This document shows, in pieces, positions 1 through 7,639 of a stretch of 64,000 bases of DNA; position 1 is the stretch's first letter; every line of letters begins with the position of its first letter. The notes beneath the pieces are model-generated. The model ran no database searches. It was given only the letters and a program-made list of their open reading frames with translations, and was not told the origin of the DNA. A program made the translations under genes and the position numbers. Origin of the DNA: Sphingosinicella sp. BN140058 (GTDB lineage Bacteria; Pseudomonadota; Alphaproteobacteria; Sphingomonadales; Sphingomonadaceae); contig NZ_CP035501.1 of the NCBI RefSeq assembly GCF_004135585.1, positions 5,093,501 through 5,157,500 on the forward strand. Reading direction: 5' to 3'.

Positions 1-114
1 CGCCGCATATGTCGGGCCGAATTCGGTCAAGCTCCAGCCGAACGCGCTTTCGTAAAAGGCCTTGGCAGCAGCGACGTCGCGGACGGGAAGTTCGACATAA
101 TTGAGGCGGGACAT
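1..114 (-). CDS. VOC (glyoxalase/bleomycin resistance) family protein, N-terminal fragment
   Basis: Only the first 38 codons lie in the window; the rest runs off the left edge. The peptide starts MSRLNYVELPVRDVAAAKAF and continues YESAFGWSLTEFGPTYA, the first beta-alpha unit of the vicinal oxygen chelate fold: a strand with a potential metal ligand region, then the AAKAFYESAFGW helix. These small cytosolic proteins are metalloenzymes or ligand-binding proteins of varied function, and the substrate cannot be told from this piece. It is the last gene of the leftward block that contains lexA, about 270 bp downstream of it. Confidence 0.75.
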   Translation of the reverse strand, partial: MSRLNYVELPVRDVAAAKAFYESAFGWSLTEFGPTYAA

Positions 115-382
115 GGCACTGTTCCTATCTTGCCGCTCCCTCCTGGTGGGAAGCAGCGTGGGGTGGACCGAGACAGGCCGCCGGCGATCGCGCGTGCGAC
201 GACGACGCCCTTGCCGATCATGTCATGGCTCGAGGCGCGATGGCCGAAGCGAGATGGATCCGGCGGAGGGTCGACGGCCGATGTGGTGCCTCCGCCGCGT
301 CCATCCACCCTCTCAACCCAGGGGAGGGCTTCAGGCCTGTGTCGGGCTTATTCCGGACCGAGGCTTCCGCATCGAATTCGTC

Positions 383-1036
383 TCAATAGCGTCGGAGCAA
401 GCCCGCGAGTTTCCCTTGAATGCGGACCTGGTCGGGGCGGTAGCGCTGGGGATCGTAATTGCGGTTCGCAGGGTCAAGGCGGATCATCGAGCCTTCGCGG
501 CGGAAGGTCTTCAATGTCGCTTCTTCCTCATTGATCAGCGCCACCACGATCTCGCCATCACGCGCATTGTCGGTCTTGCGGACCAGAGCGTAGTCGCCAT
601 CGAGGATGCCTTCCTCGACCATCGAATCGCCCGCAACCTCGAGCGCATAATGTTCGCCGGGCCCTAGCAGGGCTGCCGGAACCGGCAGGGTGCTCTGCCC
701 CTCCAGCGCCTCGATCGGCATGCCTGCGGCGATACGGCCGTGCAGCGGAAGCTCGATGACATCGTTGGCCGCCTGCGGCGTGCTGACCGGCGCCTTGGGC
801 TGGCTGGCAATGCCGGCCTTGACGTCGGGCATGCGCATCACCTCCAGCGCACGCGCCCGGTTCGGCAGGCGACGAAGGAAGCCGCGCTCTTCAAGCGCCG
901 AGATCAGGCGGTGCACGCCCGATTTCGACTTGAGGTCGAGCGCATCCTTCATTTCTTCGAAGGACGGCGACACGCCCGTTTCGGCGAGCTTGTCGTGAAT
1001 ATAGGTCAGAAGCTCATGTTGCTTGCGCGTCAGCAT
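383..1036 (-). CDS. lexA: LexA SOS repressor / self-cleaving serine peptidase
   Basis: This is the 217-residue transcriptional repressor of the SOS response. Residues 1-65 are the winged helix-turn-helix DNA-binding domain (begins [20 protein letters not shown]), followed by a Pro/Ala-rich linker and the S24 peptidase domain. The Ala-Gly scissile bond is visible at A104-G105 (RIAAGMP), the nucleophile is S138 in GDSM and the general base is K176 in ATLKTF. RecA filaments stimulate self-cleavage. Length and motifs are those of a full, active LexA. It has its own promoter with an SOS box directly upstream, so it is probably autoregulated. In many sphingomonads the upstream neighbour is a molybdopterin gene; here it is trpG. 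Confidence 0.97.
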   Translation of the reverse strand: MLTRKQHELLTYIHDKLAETGVSPSFEEMKDALDLKSKSGVHRLISALEERGFLRRLPNRARALEVMRMPDVKAGIASQPKAPVSTPQAANDVIELPLHGRIAAGMPIEALEGQSTLPVPAALLGPGEHYALEVAGDSMVEEGILDGDYALVRKTDNARDGEIVVALINEEEATLKTFRREGSMIRLDPANRNYDPQRYRPDQVRIQGKLAGLLRRY

Positions 1037-1051
1037 CGTCTGGCCCTCAAG

Positions 1052-1094
1052 GAACGAATGCGGAACGTGTAGGAAACAGGTGCAGGCCTGTCAA
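1052..1094 (-). promoter_or_regulatory. lexA promoter with SOS box
   Basis: Reading leftward, a consensus -35 (TTGACA, plus-strand 1089-1094) is followed after 17 bp by TACACG (1066-1071). Right at the -10 sits the direct repeat GAAC-N7-GAAC (plus-strand GAACGAATGCGGAAC, 1052-1066), which is the alphaproteobacterial LexA operator. LexA bound here would block its own promoter. The start codon of lexA is 16 bp further on. Confidence 0.85.
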
Positions 1095-1139
1095 CTCGTT
1101 TCACGCACGGCTCGAATTGCGAGCGCTATCGGTGCACGT

Positions 1140-1805
1140 TCAGGCGCCGCGGCTCAGGGCGATGAAGTTCTGGAGCATCCGGTAGCCGCCCTCGCTGGCG
1201 ACGCTTTCCGGGTGGAACTGGACGCCATGGATGGGCAACGTGCGATGGCGAAGCCCCTGCACGGTGGCATCGTCCGCCGTCGCGTTTACGATCAGGCAGT
1301 CGGGGACGCTTGCCGGCTCTGCGACCAGAGAATGGTAGCGTGCGGCGGTGAAGGGCGAGGGGAGGCCTTCGAACAGAAAGTCTCCGTCGTGGCGGACCGG
1401 ACAGGTCTTGCCGTGCATCGGCTTGGGCGCGCGAACGACCTTGCCGCCGAAGGTGGCGGCGATCGCCTGGTGGCCGAGGCAGATTCCGAGCAGCGGCTTG
1501 GCGGTCTCGGCGCAGGCGGCGACGAGCGCCATCGAGATGCCGGCCTCCTCCGGCCGTCCCGGACCGGGCGAGACGAGGATGCCGTCGGCGCCGTAGGCGA
1601 AGGCATCGGCGACGCTGATGTCGTCGGTGCGCTCGATCCTTACCTGGGCGCCGAGCGCGCGCAGATAATGGACGATGTTCCAGGTGAAGCTGTCGTAATT
1701 GTCGACGACGAGGATCCGGGCCGCATATTGGCGCCGCTGCGGGCGCTTCAGGAACGGCCGGCTCCGCCGCGTGGGCCGGGCCCACGCGGGAGAGCCCGCA
1801 ATCAT
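1140..1805 (-). CDS. trpG: Anthranilate/aminodeoxychorismate synthase glutamine amidotransferase subunit
   Basis: This is a class I glutamine amidotransferase that supplies ammonia to TrpE or PabB. The family N-terminus ILVVDNYDSFTWNIVHYL begins about 30 residues in. The catalytic cysteine lies in LLGICLGHQ, and the His-Glu pair in VQFHPES. The first 29 residues (Arg/Pro rich) are not family sequence, yet the only usable in-frame start is this ATG, which overlaps the ppiD stop as ATGA, so it is probably translationally coupled. A GC-rich palindrome lies inside this extension. The usual partners trpE, trpD and trpC are absent next to it, so it may serve folate (with PabB) as well as or instead of tryptophan synthesis. 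Confidence 0.9.
   Translation of the reverse strand: MIAGSPAWARPTRRSRPFLKRPQRRQYAARILVVDNYDSFTWNIVHYLRALGAQVRIERTDDISVADAFAYGADGILVSPGPGRPEEAGISMALVAACAETAKPLLGICLGHQAIAATFGGKVVRAPKPMHGKTCPVRHDGDFLFEGLPSPFTAARYHSLVAEPASVPDCLIVNATADDATVQGLRHRTLPIHGVQFHPESVASEGGYRMLQNFIALSRGA
1767..1789 (-). repeat. GC-rich perfect inverted repeat at the ppiD-trpG junction
   Basis: Two 11-base arms (CCGCGTGGGCC and GGCCCACGCGG) flank a single base. The hairpin would form 13 bp after the ppiD stop codon, inside the unusual 5' extension of trpG. There is no T-run on either strand, so it is not a normal intrinsic terminator. It may lower expression of trpG after ppiD or mark a deletion junction. Confidence 0.6.
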
Positions 1806-3748
1806 TGGCCGCCGCCGGTCAGCTGCTTCCTGAGCGCCTGGATCGCTTCCTCGTTGCGCTTGACCTTGGTGCGGGCACGCACGGCGGCGCTGAGCTGGTC
1901 GACATATTCGTTGCCGATCACTTCGCTGAACTGGTTCTTCACGCTGGAGATTAGTGCCGCTTCCTTGCTCGCATCGCCGGGCACGACCTTGTCGAGATAG
2001 ACGACGAACCAGCCCGCGCCGTTGGGGGCCGGTATGAGCTTGGCCTTGCCGCGCGGCAGGCTGAACAGCATGGCCAGCGGCGGCGGTACCCGCTGCCCCT
2101 GGCGGGCGATGTCGATCCGGGCGGCGGTGACCGGCTGCACGCCCGGCAGCTTAACCTGCGCTTCGGCGAACGCCTGAGCAGGTGCGGTACCGGCGTTGAT
2201 CTTCGACACCAGCGCGGTCGCGATCGCCTTGGCGCGATCGTTGGCGCGGCGGGCGATCAGATCCGCCTTCACACGATCGCGGATCTGGGCGACCGGCGGC
2301 GCCGTGGCAGGGACGACGTTGCTGACGATCATCATCGCATAGCGCTCGTTGGGCGTGATCGCCTCCACCACCGGCTCGGCATTGGCCTCGATCTCGAACG
2401 CGGTGCGAAGCAGCGGCTGAAGCTCGGGCGTCGGCTGCCATTGCGGGTTGCCCGGCGCTGCGCCCGATCCGGTGACCGGCGGCGTTTCCTGGACGGCCAG
2501 CTTCTCGCGCTGCGCGATCTCCTGGAAATTTGCGCCGTCGGCGATCGCATTCTCGATCCGGCCGGAGAGATCTCCGAGCGCGGCAGTGGCCTTCGCTTGC
2601 TGGAGCTTGGCTGCGATCTCCGCACGCACCGCGGCGAAGGGGCGGGCGGCGACGGTCTTGACGTCGTCGACGCGGACGACGTGCCAGCCGAGCGGCGAAC
2701 GCACCGGTCCGACGGTTGCGCCCTTGGCGGCGCCGAACACGGCATTGGCGACTGCCGGCGCGCTGAGGCGCGCGAACGCCTCCTTGCTCTGCTCGCCGAC
2801 CGCAATGTCGGCGGCGCCGAAGCCGGCCTGGAGCGCAGCGGCGTCGAAAGCGGTACCGCCCGTCACCTTCTGGGCGAAGCTGCGCGCAGCGGCTTCGTCG
2901 GGGAGGACGACTTGCGACAGCGACCGAGTCTCCCTGGCGCCATAGGTCGCCTGATCGCGCTGGAAGGCGGCCTGGATCTCGGCGTCGGTCGGCTGGGTGG
3001 CTGCCGCCACCGTGTCCTTGCCGAACACCGCGTAGCGGATCGTGCGGCGCTCGGGGATCGTGTAGCGACCGATATTCTGCTGATAGAAAGTCGCGATCTC
3101 CGCGTCGCTCGGCTCGCGGCCCGGACCCATCGCTTCCGCCGGAACGACGCCGACGAGGCCGGAGCGCTTTTCCAGCAGCAACGATGCATATTGGGCGGCA
3201 AAGCCCTGCGGGACGAACACCGAACCCGCCGCCGGCGCGACCAGCTGGCGCTGGATCAGGCGGTTGGAGACGTCCTCGCGGAATTTCGCCTCGGTCACCT
3301 TTTCGGACTGCAGGAAGCGCTGGAACGTCGCCGGATCGAACTGGCCGGCGAGGTTGCGGAAGCGCGGATCGCGCTGGATCTCGCGCTCGACCATCTCTCG
3401 CGTCGCAACCAGGCCCATGTCGGTGCCGAAAGCGGTGACTGCTGCCATGTCGATCATCTGGTCGACGATGATCTCCAGCGATCCCTGGCGCAGGAATGCG
3501 GTGAGATCGAGATCCGGCTGCTGCTGACGGAAGCGGGCCAGTTCCTGTTGGGTGACCTGGGTGACCTCCTGGGCGGTGATCTTCTCCCCGTCGACCGAGG
3601 CGATCGCGCCGCCTGTACCGCCGGTGTCGAGGCCGCCGAGACCGCTGCCGCCGGTGCCGAAGCCGGTGATCACGATCGCGAAGATGCCGATGCCGAGGAC
3701 GAGAAGCATGAGCTTGGCCACTGGGCCGCGGCGAAAGAAGGAGAGCAT
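1802..3748 (-). CDS. ppiD: PpiD-like periplasmic peptidyl-prolyl isomerase (SurA N-terminal domain)
   Basis: A membrane-anchored periplasmic folding factor of 648 residues. The start chosen begins MLSFFRRGPVAKLMLLVLG, preceded by an AAGG ribosome-binding site; an upstream ATG at 3808 would add 20 residues with no family support. A single N-terminal transmembrane segment (residues about 10-32) is followed by a SurA-type chaperone domain and a parvulin rotamase-like domain (region ending VRSPLGWHVVRVDDV). Length fits PpiD. It reads away from tpiA with about 125 bp between the two starts, and its stop overlaps the trpG start. In related genomes, from memory, trpE follows here. Confidence 0.9.
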   Translation of the reverse strand: MLSFFRRGPVAKLMLLVLGIGIFAIVITGFGTGGSGLGGLDTGGTGGAIASVDGEKITAQEVTQVTQQELARFRQQQPDLDLTAFLRQGSLEIIVDQMIDMAAVTAFGTDMGLVATREMVEREIQRDPRFRNLAGQFDPATFQRFLQSEKVTEAKFREDVSNRLIQRQLVAPAAGSVFVPQGFAAQYASLLLEKRSGLVGVVPAEAMGPGREPSDAEIATFYQQNIGRYTIPERRTIRYAVFGKDTVAAATQPTDAEIQAAFQRDQATYGARETRSLSQVVLPDEAAARSFAQKVTGGTAFDAAALQAGFGAADIAVGEQSKEAFARLSAPAVANAVFGAAKGATVGPVRSPLGWHVVRVDDVKTVAARPFAAVRAEIAAKLQQAKATAALGDLSGRIENAIADGANFQEIAQREKLAVQETPPVTGSGAAPGNPQWQPTPELQPLLRTAFEIEANAEPVVEAITPNERYAMMIVSNVVPATAPPVAQIRDRVKADLIARRANDRAKAIATALVSKINAGTAPAQAFAEAQVKLPGVQPVTAARIDIARQGQRVPPPLAMLFSLPRGKAKLIPAPNGAGWFVVYLDKVVPGDASKEAALISSVKNQFSEVIGNEYVDQLSAAVRARTKVKRNEEAIQALRKQLTGGGQ

Positions 3749-3874
3749 CTTGGTACCTTGGAAGCTGGTTTTGCGGCAGGTCATAGAAGGGCCGGTGGCA
3801 GCGGGCAAGCTTGGCAGGGCCGTTGCCGGTTGGTAGGCCGGAGATCACGATCGAAGAAAGAAAAGGGGAGCGCG

Positions 3875-4624
3875 ATGCACGTCCGTCGCAAGCTGGTTGC
3901 CGGCAATTGGAAGATGAATGGAAGCCTCCACCAGCTTGCCGAGTTGAGCGCCATCGCCGCCGCCGCCCGCGGTGCGCCCGGCGTCGACGTTGCGATCTGC
4001 CCGCCTTTCACATTGATCGCCTCGGCGGTTGCGCGGGGCGGGGGCATTCCGATCGGCGGCCAGGATTGCCACCATCAGCCGAGTGGAGCTTTCACCGGCA
4101 ACGTCTCGGCAGCGATGCTCAAGGAATCCGGGGCGAGGCTGGTCATCGTCGGCCACAGCGAACGGCGCGCCGAGCAGCAGGAAAGCGACGCACAGGTTCT
4201 CGCGAAAGCGGAAGCGGCGCTCGCTGCGGGCCTGCAGACCATTGTCTGCATAGGCGAGAGCGAGGCGGAGCGCGAGGCGGGGCAGGCCGTGGACCGCTGC
4301 GCGGCCCAGCTTGCCGGCTCCATCCCCGAACTTTCCGGCGACGCCGAACTGGTCGTCGCCTACGAGCCGGTCTGGGCGATCGGCACCGGCCGCACCGCGA
4401 CCTGCGACGACGTTCGTGAAATCCACGCGGCCATCCGCGGGGCACTCGTCGATCGCTTCGGCGACGCCGGCGGACGGATTCGTATTCTCTACGGCGGCTC
4501 GGTGCGAGGCGACAATGCCGCCGAGCTGTTTGCGGTCGACAATGTCGACGGGGCGCTGGTCGGCGGCGCGAGCCTCACCGCCGAACAATTCGTGCCGATC
4601 ATCGAGGCGGCGGCGCACAGCTGA
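3875..4624 (+). CDS. tpiA: Triose-phosphate isomerase
   Basis: Interconverts dihydroxyacetone phosphate and glyceraldehyde 3-phosphate in the cytosol. The 249-residue product has all active-site elements: the NWKMN lysine (K13), the electrophilic histidine H94 in VGHSERR, the catalytic glutamate E164 in AYEPVWAIGTG, and the phosphate-binding YGGSV and GALVGGASL loops near the C-terminus. The start is fixed by a strong AAAAGGGGAG ribosome-binding site. It is the first gene of the tpiA-secG-pyrG series, divergent from ppiD. Confidence 0.97.
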   Translation: MHVRRKLVAGNWKMNGSLHQLAELSAIAAAARGAPGVDVAICPPFTLIASAVARGGGIPIGGQDCHHQPSGAFTGNVSAAMLKESGARLVIVGHSERRAEQQESDAQVLAKAEAALAAGLQTIVCIGESEAEREAGQAVDRCAAQLAGSIPELSGDAELVVAYEPVWAIGTGRTATCDDVREIHAAIRGALVDRFGDAGGRIRILYGGSVRGDNAAELFAVDNVDGALVGGASLTAEQFVPIIEAAAHS

Positions 4625-4686
4625 GCCGGGCAGCGGCTTCCCCGGCTGAACGTGCGGAACGCCGTTCCGGCGCGGGACTCGCGCGG

Positions 4687-4715
4687 TTGAACCTTGCGCC
4701 GCGATCGACTAGATC
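4687..4715 (+). promoter_or_regulatory. Putative secG promoter
   Basis: TTGAAC (4687-4692), then 17 bp, then TAGATC (4710-4715). This resembles a housekeeping sigma-70 promoter about 70 bp upstream of the secG start. Sequence match only. Confidence 0.45.
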
Positions 4716-4785
4716 GCGCGACTGAAATCCCACATCTCCGGTGCGCAGCGGCATGGTCGCGGCGAACCCGTTTGAAAGACGTTCG

Positions 4786-5193
4786 ATGTTCACCTTCTTC
4801 CTGATCGTTCAGACCCTCGTCGCCGCCGCACTCGTAGCGGTGATCCTGATGCAGCGCTCGGAAGGCGGTGGCCTCGGCATGGGCGGCAGCCCCTCGGGCC
4901 TGATGTCAGCGCGTGGCGCTGCGGATTTCCTGACCAGGGCGACGTCGATCCTGGGCGGTCTGTTCGTGATCCTGTCGATCGTTCTTGCCGGCCTCGCCGC
5001 GATCGAGCGTGCGCCGATGCGGATCGATCCCGCAGCGGTGGCGCCGAGCCCGACTCCGGTGTCGCCGGCACCCGTCGGCACCCCCGCCGCACCCGCCACC
5101 GATCCGCTGACCGGCGCTGCCCAGCGCGCTCCGGCCCCGGGCGCGGCGTCGGCACCCGCCCCGTCGAACGGCGCCGTGCCGATCGCGCAATAA
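4786..5193 (+). CDS. secG: Preprotein translocase subunit SecG
   Basis: Small inner-membrane subunit of the SecYEG channel. The 135-residue protein starts MFTFFLIVQTLVAAALVAVI (first transmembrane helix), then has the diagnostic cytoplasmic loop LMQRSEGGGLGMGGSPSG and RGAADFLTRAT, and a second helix (ILGGLFVILSIVLAGLAAI). The C-terminal 60 residues are a low-complexity Ala/Pro tail, common in alphaproteobacterial SecG. It lies between tpiA and pyrG, the usual order. Confidence 0.95.
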   Translation: MFTFFLIVQTLVAAALVAVILMQRSEGGGLGMGGSPSGLMSARGAADFLTRATSILGGLFVILSIVLAGLAAIERAPMRIDPAAVAPSPTPVSPAPVGTPAAPATDPLTGAAQRAPAPGAASAPAPSNGAVPIAQ

Positions 5194-5323
5194 GCGCGTC
5201 GTCACTTCTCGCAGGATCCGGGGGCGACGCCTCCGGATCGTCGCTGGGCGTGAAAATATTCCGCCCACTTCGTGATTCGCGGCCTTGCCCTTGCGCGGTC
5301 CGCCCCACTATCCGGTAACTCCC

Positions 5324-6952
5324 ATGGCGCGGTTCATTTTCATCACCGGCGGCGTGGTCTCCAGCCTCGGCAAAGGTCTCATGGCGGCATCGCTTGCCGC
5401 CCTCCTGCAGGCGCGTGGCTACAAGGTCCGCATTCGCAAGTTCGATCCTTATCTGAACGTCGATCCCGGGACGATGTCGCCCTATCAGCATGGCGAAGTC
5501 TATGTGACCGACGACGGCGCGGAGACCGATCTCGATCTTGGCCATTACGAGCGCTTCACCGGCGTCGCCGCGCGCCAGTCGGACAACATCACGACGGGGC
5601 GGATCTACCGCGACATCATCACCAAGGAGCGGCGCGGCGATTATCTCGGCGCAACCGTCCAGGTGATCCCGCACGTCACCAACGAGATTAAGGCGTTCGC
5701 CCGCGCCGAGGTCGACGATCTCGATTTCCTGATCTGCGAGATCGGCGGCACCGTCGGCGACATCGAGTCGCTGCCGTTCATCGAGGCGATCCGACAGCTT
5801 CGCAACGATCTCGGCCGCACCCAGACGGTGTCGATCCACACCACCCTGATCCCCTACATCGCCGCGGCGGGCGAACTGAAGACCAAGCCGACCCAGCATT
5901 CGGTGCGCGATCTGACCTCGCTCGGCATCCAGCCCGATCTCCTGCTCTGCCGCGTTGATCGGCCGCTGCCGGACAGCGATCGTGCCAAGATCGCGCAATT
6001 CTGCAACGTGCGGAAGGAAGCGGTGATTCCGGCGCTCGACGCCAAGAGCATCTATTCGGTGCCGCTCCAATATCACCGCGAAGGGCTGGACGCCGAAGTG
6101 CTGCGCGCGTTCGGCATCGAGGACGCGCCCGAGCCCGATCTCGCCCGCTGGGACGACATTCTCGATCGCCTGTTCAACCCCCAGGGCGAAGTCACGATCG
6201 GGGTCGTCGGCAAATATGTCGGCCTTCCCGACGCCTACAAGTCGCTGACCGAAGCGCTCGTCCATGGCGGCCTCGCCAACCGGGTGAAGGTCAACATCAA
6301 GTGGCTCGATGCCGAATTGTTCGAGGAAGCGGACGTGCCGTCCCACCTCGAGCCGATGCACGGCATCCTCGTCCCCGGCGGCTTCGGCGAGCGCGGCTCC
6401 GAGGGCAAGATCGCCAGCGTCCAATTCGCCCGCGAACGCAAGGTCCCGTTCTTCGGCATCTGCCTCGGCATGCAGATGGCCTGTATCGAGGGCGCGCGGA
6501 ACACCGCCGGTCTCGCCGGCGCCAGCACCACCGAGTTCGGCGACACCGAGGAGCCGGTGGTCGGCCTCATTACCGAGTGGATGGGCAAGGAAGGCCTCGA
6601 GAAAAGAGCCGCCAACGGCGATCTCGGCGGCACCATGCGCCTCGGCGCCTATGATGCGACCCTGGACGGCAACAGCCACGTCGCGGCGATCTATGGCGGC
6701 ACCTCGATCAGCGAGCGCCACCGCCACCGCTATGAGGTCAACGCGCATTACAAGAGCGCGCTCGAGAGCGGCGGCCTGATCTTCAGCGGCATGAGCCCCG
6801 ACGGCACTCTGCCCGAGATCGTCGAGCGCCCGGACCATCCCTGGTTCGTCGGCGTGCAGTTCCACCCCGAGCTGAAGTCGAAGCCGTTCGACCCGCATCC
6901 CCTGTTCGCGAGCTTTATCGAGGCGGCGGTCAAGCAGAGCCGTCTGGTCTGA
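5324..6952 (+). CDS. pyrG: CTP synthase
   Basis: Makes CTP from UTP, ATP and glutamine. The 542-residue product has the N-terminal synthase (amidoligase) domain beginning [19 protein letters not shown] with the P-loop, then a C-terminal class I glutaminase domain with nucleophile C380 in FFGICLGMQ and the His-Glu pair in [13 protein letters not shown]. Full length for the family. The ATG at 5324 gives the conserved [10 protein letters not shown] start; no strong ribosome-binding site is seen. Follows secG by 130 bp. Confidence 0.97.
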   Translation: MARFIFITGGVVSSLGKGLMAASLAALLQARGYKVRIRKFDPYLNVDPGTMSPYQHGEVYVTDDGAETDLDLGHYERFTGVAARQSDNITTGRIYRDIITKERRGDYLGATVQVIPHVTNEIKAFARAEVDDLDFLICEIGGTVGDIESLPFIEAIRQLRNDLGRTQTVSIHTTLIPYIAAAGELKTKPTQHSVRDLTSLGIQPDLLLCRVDRPLPDSDRAKIAQFCNVRKEAVIPALDAKSIYSVPLQYHREGLDAEVLRAFGIEDAPEPDLARWDDILDRLFNPQGEVTIGVVGKYVGLPDAYKSLTEALVHGGLANRVKVNIKWLDAELFEEADVPSHLEPMHGILVPGGFGERGSEGKIASVQFARERKVPFFGICLGMQMACIEGARNTAGLAGASTTEFGDTEEPVVGLITEWMGKEGLEKRAANGDLGGTMRLGAYDATLDGNSHVAAIYGGTSISERHRHRYEVNAHYKSALESGGLIFSGMSPDGTLPEIVERPDHPWFVGVQFHPELKSKPFDPHPLFASFIEAAVKQSRLV

Positions 6953-7082
6953 ACCGAGCCGCGGAGTTCAAGGCTCTGCCGCTGCGCTGGGCAGGTGCCG
7001 CGGCTGTTCACAGGATCTGTATCTCGCTGTACTCTCGGCAACGAGATTCGGCCGGCTCGGCGGTGCGCGGGGGAGAAAGACC

Positions 7083-7406
7083 ATGACGGGCAGTTTTCGG
7101 CATCGCGCCCTGAAGGCGCTGCGGTTTGCGGGGGTGCTTCCGTTGGTGATCGCGACCGGCGGCTGCGACCGCGCCGACGCGCCGGGCACCGCCAACGAAG
7201 CCTCTCCCGCTGCCGATCAGAACGAGCTGCTGGAGGCCGCGGAGGCAAATGCCGCCGTTCTTGCCCAGGACGAGGAACTCGCCAACGATGCCGCAGCGGA
7301 CGAGGCGGCCGACACGGACGTGTTCGGCGGCAACGCGGCGGCAGGCGAGACGAGCAACGGCTCCGCCCCGATCGCCGAGGCAAATACGGGCGCCAGCGCT
7401 CGGTAG
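7083..7406 (+). CDS. Small acidic lipoprotein, function unknown
   Basis: A 107-residue protein with a signal peptide ending in a lipobox-like VIATGGC, so it is probably lipid-anchored at about residue 27. The mature part is rich in Ala, Asp, Glu and Asn with no recognisable domain. A GGGGGAGAAAG ribosome-binding site precedes the ATG. I do not recognise a family. It stands alone between pyrG and korA. Confidence 0.6.
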   Translation: MTGSFRHRALKALRFAGVLPLVIATGGCDRADAPGTANEASPAADQNELLEAAEANAAVLAQDEELANDAAADEAADTDVFGGNAAAGETSNGSAPIAEANTGASAR

Positions 7407-7550
7407 AGCGCCGCCCCGCCCGCCTGCGCTCCGGCGCACCGCCCCTCGTCAAAGCCGGTCGATCCCGCTATGGAGCCCGACATACCCGGCGCGCGTCATC
7501 GGCGTGCGCTTCAAGCCTCTCGTTTGCCGTGCTTTTCATCCCGGCGCGCG

Positions 7551-7579
7551 TTGAGAAACGGGCCTTCACTATCTACCTT
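7551..7579 (+). promoter_or_regulatory. Putative korAB promoter
   Basis: TTGAGA (7551-7556), 17 bp, TACCTT (7574-7579), about 60 bp before the korA start. Plausible sigma-70 type match, with a weak -10 element. Confidence 0.4.
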
Positions 7580-7639
7580 GGGCGAAGCCGCCTCAGGCGA
7601 TAGAAGAGGCCGCAACAGACAGTTCAGGAACCCTGCCCG

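Noticed and set aside
27..308. Minus-strand open frame of 93 codons near the left edge
   Set aside because: Overlaps the VOC gene fragment in another frame, has no recognisable domain and no convincing ribosome-binding site.
6958..7005. AGCCGCGG/CCGCGGCT pair after pyrG as a terminator
   Set aside because: Loop too long and no T-run; pairing likely by chance in GC-rich sequence.
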